64,000 nt of DNA from Cycas panzhihuaensis (GCA_023213395.1 CM041465.1:207583741-207647740); one strand, 5' to 3'; positions 33,391 to 45,558 are shown, counted from the first letter of the stretch. Notes: generated from the letters alone by a model not told the origin. Numbers and translations are program-made.

Positions 33391-34399
33391 GTATATAGAA
33401 GAGAGCACAGGTGGGAGAATTATAGGGGCAGCTTGAGAGAAGCTATGCAAGGACAAAACTTATAACGGTGCAAATGAAATGATTGAAGCACATCAACAAC
33501 AACACAAAGATACAGATCTAACGATAGACCATTTTATTAAATAAAGCAATCACCAAAGAATTACATGGTAAAACCCCAACTCTCAATCCTCTTGAATCTT
33601 TTTACATGTGTTGTTACAGAAGTATATAGAGATATAAATTTACAAGGAATTGACTAGAGGTATTACAATAAAATGGATATGAAACAATAGGCCAGAAAAG
33701 ACCTATAATACACCCAAAAAAATTTCTCAAGGGCTCCAACCCTAAAACCCTCACTAGGGGGCCTTCGACTCCAAACCCCTTGACTGAGGCCACAACTTGG
33801 ACCTCACAAAAGTGGGGCTTGAGTGTAATGTCTATACCCATGTGACATCTTGCAAATGTTCAATATAACTAACACAATAGCACTAGGAACGACTTCAATA
33901 ATGACTCCAACAATAGAGTTGGCAAAATTGAGTAAAATAATAGTGAAAACCAACATTAAGAACACTTGGAATGCCTATAAGGAATGGTTAGAACAATTGT
34001 AGGTCACAGAAACAATTCCCAGGGAATGGTTGCTAGTATACACTGGAACAAGAATAGCTAGAAGGGAACGAGAATGGTTGGACAAGAATAGAAATAGTTT
34101 GCCACCAAAAAAATACAATGGAAATGGCATAAAGATATAGGGCATACAAATTGTGTTCAATTAACAAAATATAATGAGGGATTTTGTTATGAAAAGGCAA
34201 AATCATCTTGTAGGGTTGTGACTTTTAGGGTTTTTGTGTTGTAAATGAGTATAAAAAGGGCATTCTCACATGGGTTTGATGTGACAACCAATCTATCAAA
34301 AATACCCATAAGTGTAGACATTCCAAGCATTGTACTTTTGATCATTGACTAATGAAATACTGAGATGTGGAAGAATGTGTGCAATGGTGTACATGTATA
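33391..34399. other. Gene-free stretch left of element C
   Basis: No recognised coding sequence. A TATA-like GAGTATAAAAAGGGC lies near 34248-34262 on the plus strand. It could be the 3' part of the element carrying ORF X copy 2, or part of the element that C landed in. Confidence 0.4.
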
Positions 34400-34844
34400 T
34401 GATAGCCTAGGATCATATAAGGAGCAAATGTGCCAAGAGATTTGATGATTAGCACCAAATAAACTAGCAAACAAGCAAGCAAATACTAAAGCATATGAAA
34501 GGCACTAGCAATGGAGTAGGAATTGTTCCTAACTTCAAAATAAAAAAATTAGCTTGTATTCAAATAAGCAGCATAACAATACATCACTTCTCACTCATAC
34601 TCTACATGAGAAAATGGTCTTGATATATAGAGGAGGAGGAGGAAGCTTAATGAGCTGCATGTTTGACACTTGTCAAATATGCACGCCATGTCCCATGTAC
34701 ACACACATGTGCAAAAGTGCATACATTGACCTTAAAGTTACAACATTATATTTACTAGAAAAAATGTGGGCGTGTACTTTATCACATTGAGTGGTAAAGT
34801 AATTTACATAAAATACATAACATTTAAACATAAATGTCGAATGC
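34400..34844 (-). repeat. 3' LTR of element C
   Basis: Same LTR family as 1475-2021 and 54028-54557, shortened to about 445 bp. The element-strand purine tract AAGGGGGGGC adjoins its right end, where the usual TGTTAGACC start has decayed. A TATATATC-type box lies near 34622. Confidence 0.83.
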
Positions 34845-34859
34845 CCCCCCTTAATGTTT

Positions 34860-35671
34860 ACAATGTTAAGTTTTACCCCGAGACCATCCCTAAATTTCTC
34901 AAATTTTTCTCTACCAAGTGACTTGATAAAGATGTTTGATAACTATTGATTTATGGCTCTGTAGAAGAGGTTGATCTCACCATTTTGCACATGTTCTCTG
35001 ATGAAATGGTGATAGACCTCAATGTGCTTGGCTCTTACATGAAATACTAGATTCTAGTCAACTTGAGAATGTTTTGGTTGTCACAATACAATCTGATGAG
35101 ATGATTTTGCTAGAGCCCAAGCTCGCTAAGAATCCTCCTTAGCCAAATAGCCTCCCAAGCTGCGTTGACCATAGCTTTGTATTCCACTTCTGTGGAAGAC
35201 AATGTAACATTAAGTTGCTTCTTGCAACTCCACGAAACAACTATTGACCCAAGGTTGAAGCAATATCCTGAGATCGAACAACAACTATCCTGGCATCTTG
35301 CCCTATTAAAGTTTGAGAACCCCTCCAATGTGAAGTTCTCATTGTGTGTATACTGAAGGCTATCCTACAATGTGCCTTTGAGATATCTTAATATATGTTT
35401 ATTTGCTAACCAATTTTTCTGATTGGGTTGAGACATGTACCTATAACAAATCCTAACTACAAGTGAGAGACCCAGTTTAGTGTTAGTCAAGTAAATGAGA
35501 CTACCCACTAACTGCCAATATAGTGTGGGATCTGTTAGTTCAACTTTTTCATCAAGTGATAATTTTGTACCATTCTCCATGGGCATGGGTGATGGTTTGT
35601 AGTCCTCCATTTTGAATCATTGCAAAATGTCTCAAGTGTATTTTGCTTTGGAGATGACAATATGGCTTGGC
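34860..35671 (-). pseudogene. Element C: RT C-terminus and RNase H (left of B)
   Basis: Continues the RT from the other side of element B: the minus strand reads AIVISKAKYT, a frame that matches FISQAKYSW in element A, then a TPMPMENGTKLSL-like segment (KPSPMPMENGTK open at 35365-35610), LTNTKLGLSLVVRICY, the RNase H segment VVSWSCKKQLNVTLSSTEVEYKA (in two quotable parts, VVSWSCKKQLN and STEVEYKA, open at 35110-35328), WLRRILSELGL, and a FIKSLG/LGVELNI-like end. Stops and frame changes are fewer than in the RT part on the other side of B. Confidence 0.88.
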
Positions 35672-35902
35672 TGTTAGAATATTAATGTTTTATCCTAAGC
35701 TTTGTACTATAGTGTTCTTTATGTAAGTTGAGGGTTAGGTCTCATTGTCCCTCTTTCATCTTAAGACGACACTTATTACATAAATCAACATTTGTCATTC
35801 ATGTACAAATCAATTACGTAAATCTATTGTATATAAGAGAGATCATCCTCTTTCATTGATTAATGAAGCAACATTCATTTTATTCAATTCAATTTTTCAT
35901 CA
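35672..35902 (+). repeat. 5' LTR of element B
   Basis: 231 bp, with TATATAAG box at 35830-35837. Confidence 0.93.
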
Positions 35903-35914
35903 CGGTATTAGGCC
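35903..35914 (+). other. Decayed primer binding site of element B
   Basis: CGGTATTAGGCC adjoins the 5' LTR and matches about 8 of 12 bases of the tRNA-iMet site. Confidence 0.6.
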
Positions 35915-36560
35915 AAGTCTAACAGAAAGACAAATTAAGGCCAGATTGAGATATTGAACCTGTGTGTTTAAGAAACTAAGAAAGAAGCAAGAAGACAAGT
36001 TTTGAAGGGAAATTAAAGCCTAGACGATGCTGTACGGAATTGTATGGACCTGTGTGGGCAAGAAAATCAAAGTGCTTAGAATTGAATGAAAATTCACTAG
36101 CATAGACGTCCCTTTGAGTAGATTCCATAGTCCCAAAGAAGCGATTGCAAATTTAGACTCAATAAGTGAGAAAACACAAAGAAAATAGTGTGCACCGTTT
36201 TCTTCTAATTTTCTTCGTCTCAAACCAAGTGGTCTTAAAATCTTCCTTATGTCATAATCTTTCCATTAAGTGTAAGATTGGAAGATTTTACTGAGGATTT
36301 TTTAGGTTATGAGCAAAACCGTGATCTCAACCTTAGCCGCCCTTCTTTATTTCAAATGAATTTTCTTCCAGTCCAGAACTTCACTCTAAAATCCAACTTT
36401 AGATCTTTATACAGGAAGTCAATAGCTACATTTTGAGGGACCTTTTTTAGGGTTCTATACACCTATGCTTTTTTTGTACATCTATATGGCCATATGGACG
36501 TGGATTGTCATAGTCATCCAAAAAGTTAAATCTGTCGTTTCTCCTTTCGAGCACTGGAAA

Positions 36561-37480
36561 ATGGCCACAATCTACTCTTTGGGACGGTTAGATAAACTAA
36601 TAGGCCAAAATTATGCTACCTAAAAAATTAAAATAAAGAGGCTTTTAATTGCACAAAATGCTTGGGATATAGTTATTGAAAAGGAAAAGAAACTAACTGT
36701 TGATGCTGCAAAAATTGTTAGTTGAGAAAAAAGAGATAGACAAGCTTTAGTTATAATTACTTTGTCCATAAGTGATTTAATCTTGACACATATTAGTGAA
36801 GCTACTTCCTCAGTCGAAGCCTGGAAAGCTCTTGCTTCACTATATAGTCAGAAGAATGAAGCTCACACCATCACTTTGAGAGAACAATTTTATCGACTTC
36901 ACCTACGGGAGGACGAACAAATCACAGACTTCCTTACCAAATTGGTAGAAATCAAAGATAGTCTAGCCTCTGCAAGTGAATCAAATATCAGACACTAAAA
37001 TTGTTCGCCTAATACTTAGTAAATTACCAAAATTTATTGACAATTTGGTCAATCCTCTTACTGTTGGAGGGCAAGCTGGAATCATGTCATTCGATACTTA
37101 TGCATCTTCTTCAATAAGAGCAAAGAATTCATAGATATGAGGACGAAACAAAGATCGAAGAATCTTTCGTCTCAAGGCTTAGAATTGGTGAGCAAGGAAG
37201 CGACTCAAGAGGAAGGTCAGTAGAGACAATAATCGGTAGAGGAAGATTTATTAGAGGATCAAGCAAAGGAAGGTCAGCAAATACTCGGGTATGTTATCAT
37301 TGTGGAAGATCAGGTCATATTGCTACAGAATGTAGAATAGTAAAAAGTCGTCCTTCTTATTATTATGGAAGGTATGGACATCTCTCAAGCAATTGCTTCT
37401 ATAAAAGAGATGAAATTTCTGAAGGAAAATATGTTGAAGGCAATTACAATAAAGAACAACCCAAGGATGAAGATGAGGAA
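36561..37480 (+). pseudogene. Element B: gag
   Basis: Start ATG 36561 (MATIYSLGRLDKLIGQNYAT). Capsid segments are AQNAWDIVIEKEKKLT, then open 36762-36998 with EAWKALASLYSQKNE, LREQFYRLHLREDEQITDF and LVEIKDSLA. Near 37283-37340 a CCHC zinc knuckle VCYHCGRSGHIATEC is intact; a second one, YYYGRYGHLSSNC, has lost its first Cys. Stops after YAT and IVS and a frameshift near 36995 inactivate it. The leader between LTR and gag is about 650 bp. Confidence 0.88.
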
Positions 37481-38871
37481 GAGACCACCTTTGTTGTTCC
37501 TCTAGACCCATGTGCTCGATATAGTGAAAATTGGTTCGTTGATTCTAGCTCCTCAAATCACATGACTACGAGAGAATATTGGTTGGAAACCCTATAGCCA
37601 TATCTAACAAACAAAAATGTAGAGCTTGGTGATGATTATTCTCTGAAGATTAAAGGCAAAAGAACCATAGCAATCCAAATCAAGCAAGATATCAAAAAAT
37701 TTGCTAATGTGTTGTTTGTTCCAGGTTTGAAGAAAAATCTTCTTTTTGTATCACAATTAAGAAAGCAGAAACTTCGAGTAATATTTCATAAAGATGGAAA
37801 ATATTATATTCTTGATATAAAAAAAAGAGGTGAAATCATTGTCAAAGGGATAGAAACTAATAACTTTTACAAGTTAGTTTCTATTCCCATTGTCTCTTCT
37901 GTAAACATCCTTATTGTTTAGAATAATGATAATGAAATCTTGCATTCTCACTATAGACATATTACAAATGATAGATTAAAAATGCTAAAAAATCATGCTA
38001 TGTTTGATGGGTTGCCTGCAAATTTTACAGTAAATTCCTCCATTTATAAAAGTTGCATGTTAGACAAACTACACAGAATGCCATTTTAAAAACGTAACCT
38101 AAGATCCCAAAAAAATTGGAATTGGTTCACAGTGATATATGTGGACTAATCATAGCAAACTCTGTAAATGGTGCTAGGTATTTTCTCACTTTCATAAATA
38201 ACTTCACCAGAAAAGCTTGGGTGTTTTTCATCTTTAATAAATCTGAAGTTTTTGATTGCTTTGAAGAATTTAAAGCTCAAGTTGAGTTGGAAAGTGGGCG
38301 CATAATCAAAATGCTTAGAATAGACAGAGGTAGAGAACATGTTTCAAATGAATTTTCAATTTTTTGTAAAATTCATGGCATTCGCAAACAAATTACTACT
38401 CCATACACACCACAATCAAATGGAGTAGTTGAAAGACTAAATAGGACTATAACAAAAATGGCTCAGTGCATGATAAAAGAAAAAGACGTTTCAAATATAT
38501 TTAGGGTTGAAGTAGTTAATATTGTTGTTTATTTAATAAACAAATGTCCCACAAAAGTTCTTAACAAAATTACTCAAGAGGAAGCATGGATAGACAGAAG
38601 ACCAGATGTAAGTCATCTAAAAACTTTTGGAAGCATTACTTATGTGCATATTCCAACTCAAAAAAGAGAAAAATTAGATGATAAAGGCATTGAATGCATT
38701 GTGGTAGGGTATAGTGCCAAGTCAAAAGCCTATCGCTACATAGATGTAAAAACAAAGAAAATCTATATAAGTAGAGGTTCAACCTTTGATGAAGGTATTT
38801 CAGTCAGTAAAGATACTAGCTATTCTCAAAAAGGGCATAATATTGGAGAAAAATGTAGAATTTTCCAATAA
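37481..38871 (+). pseudogene. Element B: protease and integrase
   Basis: Protease motif NWFVDSSSSNHMT near 37527-37565 (DSG reads DSS). Pre-integrase VLFVPGLKKNLLFVSQLRK open at 37709-37921, LHSHYRHITNDRL, and a decayed zinc pair with YKSCMLDKLHR. Integrase open at 38116-38871 (251 codons): LVHSDICGL, RYFLTFINNFTRKAWVF, LRIDRGREHVSNEF, TPYTPQSNGVVERLNRT, LINKCPTKVL and HLKTFGSITYVHI. The DDE residues (Asp in HSD, Asp in RID, Glu in VVER) are all present, so this integrase core is the best preserved in the window. It ends in linker sequence with a stop. Confidence 0.92.
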
Positions 38872-40615
38872 AAATAGTATAATTGAGGATGAATCAACTC
38901 CTCAAAAAGACACAGAAGAGTCAGAAACATTGCTTGAAGAGGAAAGACGAGAATATCCCAGGAAAAAGATTACCTAAGTGGTACCTAAAAACTGTTGAAG
39001 AATAAAAAAGAGATATGTTTGAGCACAAAACTAGATCTTAAAGGCATTAAGCTTTGGCCGGTTCAATTGAACCTCAAAGTTTTCAAGAACCCTGGTTGAA
39101 AACGGAATGGCAAGAAGCTATGGAGAAAGAAATGGAATCTATAAATCAAAACAAAACTTGGGAATTGGTTTCTCTGCCAAAAGATAACCCTGTTGTAGGT
39201 TGTAAATGGGTATACAAAATAAAAGAAAGCCAAATGGAAGTGTTAAAAAGCATAAAGCTTGGCTTGTAACAAAATGGTATACTCAAACTATGGGCATAGA
39301 CTATGAAGAAACATTTGCTCCCGTGGCAAAGCTAATAACTATCTGCATAGTTATAGCATTGGCAGCCCAATATGGATGGGAATTTGTGCAATTAAATGTG
39401 AAAAGTGCCTTTTTAAATGGTGATCTTAGTGAAGAAGTTTATATGGAACAACCACCTAGGCATATAAAGAAAGAAGAAGAACAATTGGTCTGTAGATTAA
39501 AAAAGGCATTATATGGTCTAAAACAAGCACTTAGAGCCTGGTATGCTAAATTGGATCATCATCTTTAGAAAAATGGTTTTAACAGATGTGAAGTTGATCC
39601 AAGTCTTTACATAAAGAAACAAAAAGATTTGATTACCATAATTGTGGTAAATGTAGATGACTTAATTGTCATAGGCAATGATCAAAAAGCCATCAACTAG
39701 GTGAAAACACAGATGGAAAATAATTTTGAAATAATCGACATAGGTGCACTTCAATGTTATCTTGGCATAGAAATTAAACAAGCAAAGAGCGGGATCTTTA
39801 TGTCGCTATTCATGTAAGCCAAGAATCTTCTAAAAAGATTTAATATGGAAGAATACAATCCATGTGCTACACCTATGGAAGCATGTTGTGTTCTAATTTT
39901 TCGTGAAGACAAACATCAAGAAGTAAATGAAACTCTCTTCAAACAACTTGTTGGAAGTCTCATTTGCTTAACAACCACTCGACTAGATATATCTTTCTCT
40001 ATTGGAGTCATCTCCAAATTCATGCACAATCCAAGGGCTATTCACTAGAATGCTACAAAGAGAATCTTAAGGTATATCAAAGGCACTTTGAATCTTGGAC
40101 TACAATATGTCAAAGTAAACAGACCAAGCATAATTGGATTCATTGACTCTGATTGAGCTGGAGAGTCTCAGGAAATAAAGCCCACATCAAGTTATTGCTT
40201 TAGTCTTGGAACATCTTTGACATTATAGAACAACAAAAAACAACCAACAATAGCCCTGTCCTTACCAAAAGTTGAGTATAAAGCTGCATTAAGTGTAACT
40301 TGTGAAGCAGTTTGGCTTAGACAACTCTTGAATGACTTAAATCAACTCAAAAAGCAAAAAGGGTGTCAAAAAGCAACTACAATCTACTATGATAATCGAT
40401 GTGTGATCAAACTTGCCAAAAATCATGTCTTCGATGCAAGGACCAAACATATAGAAGTTCATCATTACTTTGTCAGAGAAGAAGTCCAAAATAAAGACAT
40501 TCACTTACAATATTGCAGCAGTGATCAACAAGTTACAGATATCTTTACAAAACCACTATCAAAAGATAAATTTCAGTATTTTAGGGATTTGCTTGGGATG
40601 AAAAATAAAGAATAA
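38872..40615 (+). pseudogene. Element B: reverse transcriptase and RNase H
   Basis: RT pieces: KEMESINQNKTWELVSLP and [10 protein letters not shown] (39054-39269), then after a frameshift IDYEETFAPVAKLITI, SAFLNGDLSEEVYMEQPP, LVCRLKKALYGLKQ (39206-39568), NVDDLIVIGN with both catalytic Asp kept (near 39650), and DIGALQCYLGIEI. RNase H follows: QLVGSLICLTTTRLD (39845-40048), IGFIDSD, ALSLPKVEYKAAL, KLAKNHVFDARTKHIEVHH and TDIFTKPLSKDKFQYF (40328-40615). Stops at 39566-39568, 39699 and near 40155 and 40225 break it. It ends at TAA 40615, 15 bp before the 3' LTR. Confidence 0.92.
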
Positions 40616-40630
40616 AACATTAAGGGAGGG

Positions 40631-40861
40631 TGTTAGAATATTAATGTTTTATCTTAAGCTTTGTACTATAGTGTCCTTTATGTAAGTTGAAGGCTATGCG
40701 TCATTGTCCCTCTTCCGTCTTAAGACGACACTTGTTACATAAATTGACATTTTTCATTCATGCACAAATTGGTTATGTAAATCTATTATATATAAGAGAA
40801 ATCATCCTCTCTCATCGATAAATGAAGCAACATTTATTTTCTTCAATTCAATTTTTCATCA
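40631..40861 (+). repeat. 3' LTR of element B
   Basis: 231 bp, gap-free match with 35672-35902, preceded by AACATTAAGGGAGGG. Confidence 0.93.
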
Positions 40862-42040
40862 TTAGTTGTTGCCACACCTCCATGCCTAGAAAATAATGGA
40901 GAAGTCCAAGATCTATCATCTTGAACCTTCTCTTAAGGTCATCCTGGAGAATCTGTATCATCTTAGTGTCATTCCAAGTGATCATTAAGTCATCAATATA
41001 TAAAATGACAAAGACTTCATGGTTGTCCCTAACCTTTATGTATAAGTTAGGGTCGGATAAAGACCGATGAAACCCATGTCTCTGAAAGTAATTATCGATT
41101 TTTTAGTACCATGCTTGAGGGGCCTATTTTAAACCATACAAAGCCTTTTTTAGGCAACAAACCAAATGTTCTTTGGCATGTGAAATGTAGCCAAGAAGTT
41201 GCTCCAAATATACCTCCTCTAGAAGATCGCCATTTGGGAAGGTACTCTTCACGTCCATTTGGTAAATTGGCCATTTGCATTGAACAACGAAGGCCAATAT
41301 TAATCTGACAGTGTTCATATTAGCCACTGGTGCAAAGGTCTTCTCATAGTCAATGTCTTCTTTCTATTTGAATCCCTTACCAGCTGGTCAAGCCTTATGA
41401 TACTCGATTGAACCATCAAATCAGAATTTGGTTTTCTATATCCATTTGTAGTTGATTGCCTGTTTTTATTTAAGCAATTCAACCAAATCCCATATTTTAT
41501 TCTTGTCAATAGAATGGATTTCCTCATCCATGGTAACTTCTCACTTTTTATTTTTATATGCCTCCTCAAAAGTGAAAGGCTCATCAACATAAAGCATTTC
41601 AGCCATAAGTGCATAGTTAATTGATTGTTGCCTCATTTTTTATGGATATTTTCCTTTAATTATTTGTCCATCTTGTATTGTTTGTGTGTACTGTTTGGGT
41701 AACTTCTTCATTGTTGTAATTGTAACATCAATAACCTAGATTATAATTATGTACAACCTCAGTAGAGCTACCAAGGTCAAGAGGAGTTGGTGATGATGAT
41801 AGAGTTGAAATAAACGAAGAAGCAGTAAGAGTAGAAGAAGAACATGGTGTGGGAGATTGTGAGGGAAGGAAGTACTCAACAATCTGCTTGCCTTTGTCAA
41901 GAGGTAGATGGATGGATGTTGGGTCCATCTCCCCATTATTCTCAGCGAAGATAACATCTCTTATAACATGCATTTTCTTCCCTGATTGTACATTTTCCAC
42001 CTTTGAACAACACACTCATCTATTGCTTATCCATTTGGCT
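40862..42040 (-). pseudogene. Element C: RT N-terminal half and pol linker (right of B)
   Basis: On the minus strand from the right: linker VENVQSGKKMHVIRDVIFAE and IHLPLDKGKQIVEYF (41728-42015), RT start RKSILLTRIKYGIWLNCLN (shifted frames, 41315-41614), NMNTVRLILAFVVQCKWP, QMDVKSTFPNGDLLEEVYL and CCLKKALYGLK (41124-41327), then DPNLYIKV, ILYIDDLMIT (YIDD intact, near 40990) and LGLLHYFLG-like, reaching WQQ at the B boundary. The whole integrase that should precede the linker is missing. Confidence 0.88.
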
Positions 42041-43410
42041 AACACATAGTAAATTCTTGGGCATTGATGGTACCAAGAATGCATCACCTATGAGAAATAT
42101 TGAAGCAAGGTTATCTGAAGAGTAGAAGGAGGCAATTTTGCCCACTCTAAATATCTAAATAGTTTCATTATTGCCAAAAGTAATTATTTTCCCCTTTCTT
42201 TCACCAATGAAATAGAGAAAGCCCACGTCCTTTGTCATGTGATGAAATGCCCTTGAATTGACAATCCATGTATTGTTAGTGTTTCTGTTATGATAGGCAC
42301 AAAATAATTTTTTACCATTTAAATATTGATTTGCGTGGCATTGATTGACACCTCTAAATATGCCCCTTCCTCTTTGACCTCCTCAAAATCTACCTCGATT
42401 TGGTCTATGAGGGGGCTGCTACTACTGATGCTGCTATTGTCTCTATTGCTGTGATTATGAATGTTGTTGTTGCTGCTGCAAATCAAGCTGTCTCTTCCGA
42501 CACTGATAAAATGTGGCCTATTTTGCCACAATAATGGCAAACAACATGCATGGCTTTTGATGTGCCAAGGTTAAGGTTTCCAAATTATTTATTGAGATTT
42601 TATTTAAGAGTGTGTTTGCCTTTGTCTTGAGCAATAAATGCTCTTGATGTAGATGCTTCATCTTGACAAGAGTAGGTTTGCTCCTCTCACAATAAGAAAC
42701 TTTCAAGTTAATTAAAAGTCAAAGTGCCAAGTGTGTCTCCTCTTGTGATTGATGAAATAAAGCCATTGTACTCGTGGTAAAGCATGAATCATAGCAATCA
42801 CAAGGTCTTCATTTGATGTCGATTTCCCCAATGTAGTCAATTGATTGTTGATTTCTTTGATAGAAGAAAGAAAAGCCGTCATAGGCTCAAAAACTTTACA
42901 ATAAATAACTTTGCTTTTGATATTACAGTACGAGCATTGTCTAACCATTCATACAAAGAAACCAAAGTATCCCATGTATCTTTTGAAATATCAACACTTA
43001 CAATATTTTGATCAACAATGTTATTAATGGTTATATGAATGAAAGCTAAAGCTATTTCATCCTTAGCTTCCCATACAACAACTAAAACAATATCGACAAG
43101 AACTGTTACATTTTCATTTGTAGGACTTTGAGTTGGTACAAGTTTTTTAATCTTTCCAGACACAGAACCCCAAAGTTCATTCATGATAAGTAAATTCTTT
43201 ACTTGCTTTGTCCATTCTCGAAAATTATCTTGTACACTTAATTTAATATGGCTTGCATTAAGCATGTTGATAACCGACATTAGGTTCAAGTTGTTCAGAA
43301 AAATGCTCTTGTAGCTAAAGAAATGACTTGGCAACTCAAAGCTTTTGTCGCTTAAGTTCCACTGACAAAATAAATCGATAGTCCTGATCTTACAAAGAAG
43401 ATCCAATAAC
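42041..43410 (-). pseudogene. Element C: gag, zinc knuckle and pre-integrase remnant
   Basis: On the minus strand gag begins near 43406-43280 (NLMSVINMLNASHIKLS, FREWTKQVKNLLIMNELW at 42879-43406), continues DTWDTLVSLYEWLDNART, SSIKEINNQLTTLGKS and DLVIAMIHALPR (42712-42948), then a Gln-rich part from CAG/CAA-type runs near 42410-42490 and a zinc-knuckle-like CHYCGK remnant near 42530. After it, the RAFHHMTKDVGFLYFIGE-like pre-integrase segment leads to the deletion point near 41990. It aligns throughout with gag of element D (56630-57650). Confidence 0.82.
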
Positions 43411-44450
43411 TGACGAGAGTAGGTGAAATTGAAAGTTGGTCCAATCCTGATCTTTCAAATAGATCCAACAGTTGGCCAAGGTTGAGTTTTAGAACAAGCA
43501 AAGTAGGGTTGATCTGCACAACCGTACCATACTTTCCTTGAAGTTTATAACTCCAATAACACCCTTTTGAACCTTCTTTCCTTCAAATATGTCTCAATTG
43601 TTGTGCACTGACTGTACGGTTGGTTGGTCCTCCAGGGAATGCACCAATCTTAAGACTTAGAGGCAAGGTTTGAAATATTTTTGAGCCTCTCCCACATAAA
43701 TTTTAATCAATTTTTTAAGTGCTTAAGTGGATTAAAATGATATGCTTTTGAGATAATGATAATGCTTGCTTGAAGCTTATTTGAGACTTGATACAAAATG
43801 CTTGAAAATAGAGCTACTAAAGTGCTTGAAAGAACACTTTAAGTGTTTTAAAAAAAAAAAAACACTAAATACATTAAAAAAAAGAAAAAAAAATTCAAAT
43901 GCCAAATGAAAAATAGTTGCTTCTGTTTTTAAATGCCAAACTGATCACTTCATGCATGGTTTAATCACTTTATGCCAAATCACATGCTACCAAGAAGACG
44001 TTAGGACTATATATTAGTTCTAATGTGGACCAAGAAAGTGTTTTTATATTAAAAATAAAGGGATTTTAGTCCTTTTTTATGACTAGCACTAATGAGGTCA
44101 CCATATAGGAAGCCTTTAAAAACATGTACAATGTGAAATTTTCACAAAAAGTACTAAATACTTATCAAATCACTGATTTTTTTAGTTAGAAAACACATGC
44201 AATTTTTTTTATGTGTTGAATAAACTCAAAAGTAAAAAGGGTAAAGTGATTTGGTTTAAAAGTGGCGAAATAACATTGAAAGACCACTTTAAAAGGAACT
44301 TTAGGAAATATGAAGTTTATTCCATATCACATACCCTAAAGATAGATTTATCATGTTTAAAATATGAAACTTTTCATTCAAAAATCAAAACAGCAGCATG
44401 GGCAGAAAAAAATACACACACAAACAAAATTTTTGATTGAATGGAGGACT
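43411..44450 (-). other. 5' leader of element C
   Basis: Non-coding. It aligns with the leader of element D (57655-58800): shared blocks include GATCCAACAATTG/GATCCAACAGTTGG, CTCCAATAACACCCTTTT, GGGAATGCACCAA and AAAGAACACTTTAAGTGTTTTA. It has an A run near 43850-43865. A leader of more than 1 kb is long for copia elements. Confidence 0.7.
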
Positions 44451-44871
44451 TAATCCATGATCCAACTTCAACTTTGTATTTCTCTATTATGTGTGATGAA
44501 TTTGAGATTGTTTTCTTATGATTTTGTGCAGTGTAGAGGAAGAATGAGTTGCTTGGATGTTTGGTTGGGTGCACAGACAGTATGAGGAACGGGTGGACAA
44601 CCATCACTTAGAACTTAGCCGTATGGAGTAGATCTTCCTCTTTGCTATCTGGATAGAGTAGTATCACATGCAAAGAACGTCAAAGATGAGCCAACAAGGA
44701 GAAATGACCTTAGACGATAGTTTTCTTTCTTGGAAATCTGCCCAACACATTGAGAAATCCGCCCAATAGTATAGAAATTTGTTCAGGTGTAAACAATGGC
44801 AGATAAATGGCAAGTGTAGAAGGTTTGAGGCTAGCAAGGAGTGATTTACACTAAAAATCTATAAATTTAGT
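44451..44871. other. Unassigned sequence between C leader and its LTR fragment
   Basis: Similarity to D ends near 44450, and LTR similarity starts only at 44872. No coding sequence recognised. The missing 3' half of the 5' LTR and the PBS of C should be here, so a deletion or replacement has occurred. Confidence 0.45.
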
Positions 44872-45035
44872 GAGAAAAAGTGCATGAGGGGTACATTGAC
44901 CCTCAAGTTACAACATTGTACTTATTAGAAAGAATGTGGGTGTGTTACTTTATCACATTGAATGGTGATGTGCTTACATAAACTACATAACAATATAAAG
45001 TACATGACGTAACATTTAAACATAAAGGTCTAACA
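44872..45035 (-). repeat. Truncated 5' LTR of element C
   Basis: Contains the LTR block from GTGCATGAGGGGTACATTGA to GGTCTAACA, matching 54407-54557. Only the first third of the LTR on the element strand is present. Confidence 0.8.
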
Positions 45036-45234
45036 ATATGGTTGATATTGTGTATGTTACTCATATGCTGTAATGTTGTAAAGAGGAGTACTAACATGCA
45101 GTAGTCGTTAAAGGAGCATGGACTGATGAAGACCAACATCTAAGTGTAAAGGGGCCACAAGATTGATACATTAATGGGTAATTTTGGGATGTTAATGTGT
45201 TGAATTTCAGCCAACATTCATGCCTTTGGCCCAC
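45036..45234. other. Short gene-free stretch between C and E
   Basis: Nothing recognised. It is probably part of the interior of element P, because removal of E joins it to 52792 onward across the CCCAC site. Confidence 0.45.
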
Positions 45235-45558
45235 TGTTGGGTGAAGGATCTAGTTGCCACACTCCACTACACTAAAGCAATGGTATATAATAAGAGCAAA
45301 ATAAAGAGAACAAGATTCAGAGCAAAAATGAGAGGTGATAATTATTACTCTCCCTCTCACATTCAGCCTTTTATATCAGAGGATGTGCATTAGGGTTTCC
45401 AAAGGAGTTTTCCGCTTAATGACATAATCCCGAAATTACACTTAAATGTAAATGAAATTACATTTAACTATGTGACTTAGCTAACCTAAAGTCACCTTCA
45501 TATAATTAATCTCCTTCATATAATTAATCTAATGACCTTGATGCATTAACACCCATCA
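45235..45558 (-). repeat. 3' LTR of element E
   Basis: 324 bp, TGTTGGGTGAAGG...CACCCATCA. Its 18 extra bases relative to the other LTR are an exact tandem duplication near 45497-45532 (CTTCATATAATTAATCTC unit). Confidence 0.94.

Larger units (their letters stand above)
35672..40861 (+). mobile_element. Copia element B, nearly full length, nested in C
   Basis: Plus-strand copia of 5190 bp with two 231-bp LTRs (TGTTAGAATATTAATG...TTTTTCATCA), a decayed PBS, gag, protease, integrase, RT and RNase H in order, and a purine tract AAGGGAGGG before the 3' LTR. LTRs differ at about 25 of 231 positions by hand count. It interrupts element C between the codons for its WQQ and SKAKY motifs; flanks TTGGC and TTAGT agree at 3 of 5 positions, both differences being transitions, as for an aged target duplication. 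Confidence 0.93.
34400..45035 (-). mobile_element. Copia element C, interrupted by element B
   Basis: Minus-strand copia of the A/C/D family. Order from the right: truncated 5' LTR (44872-45035), long leader, gag, protease remnant, [integrase deleted], RT N-terminal part, insertion of B at 35672-40861, RT C-terminal part, RNase H, purine tract and 3' LTR (34400-34844). Outer flanks GTATA and ATATG agree at 3 of 5 positions with only G/A differences, which fits a decayed target duplication. Without B it is about 5.4 kb. Confidence 0.85.
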
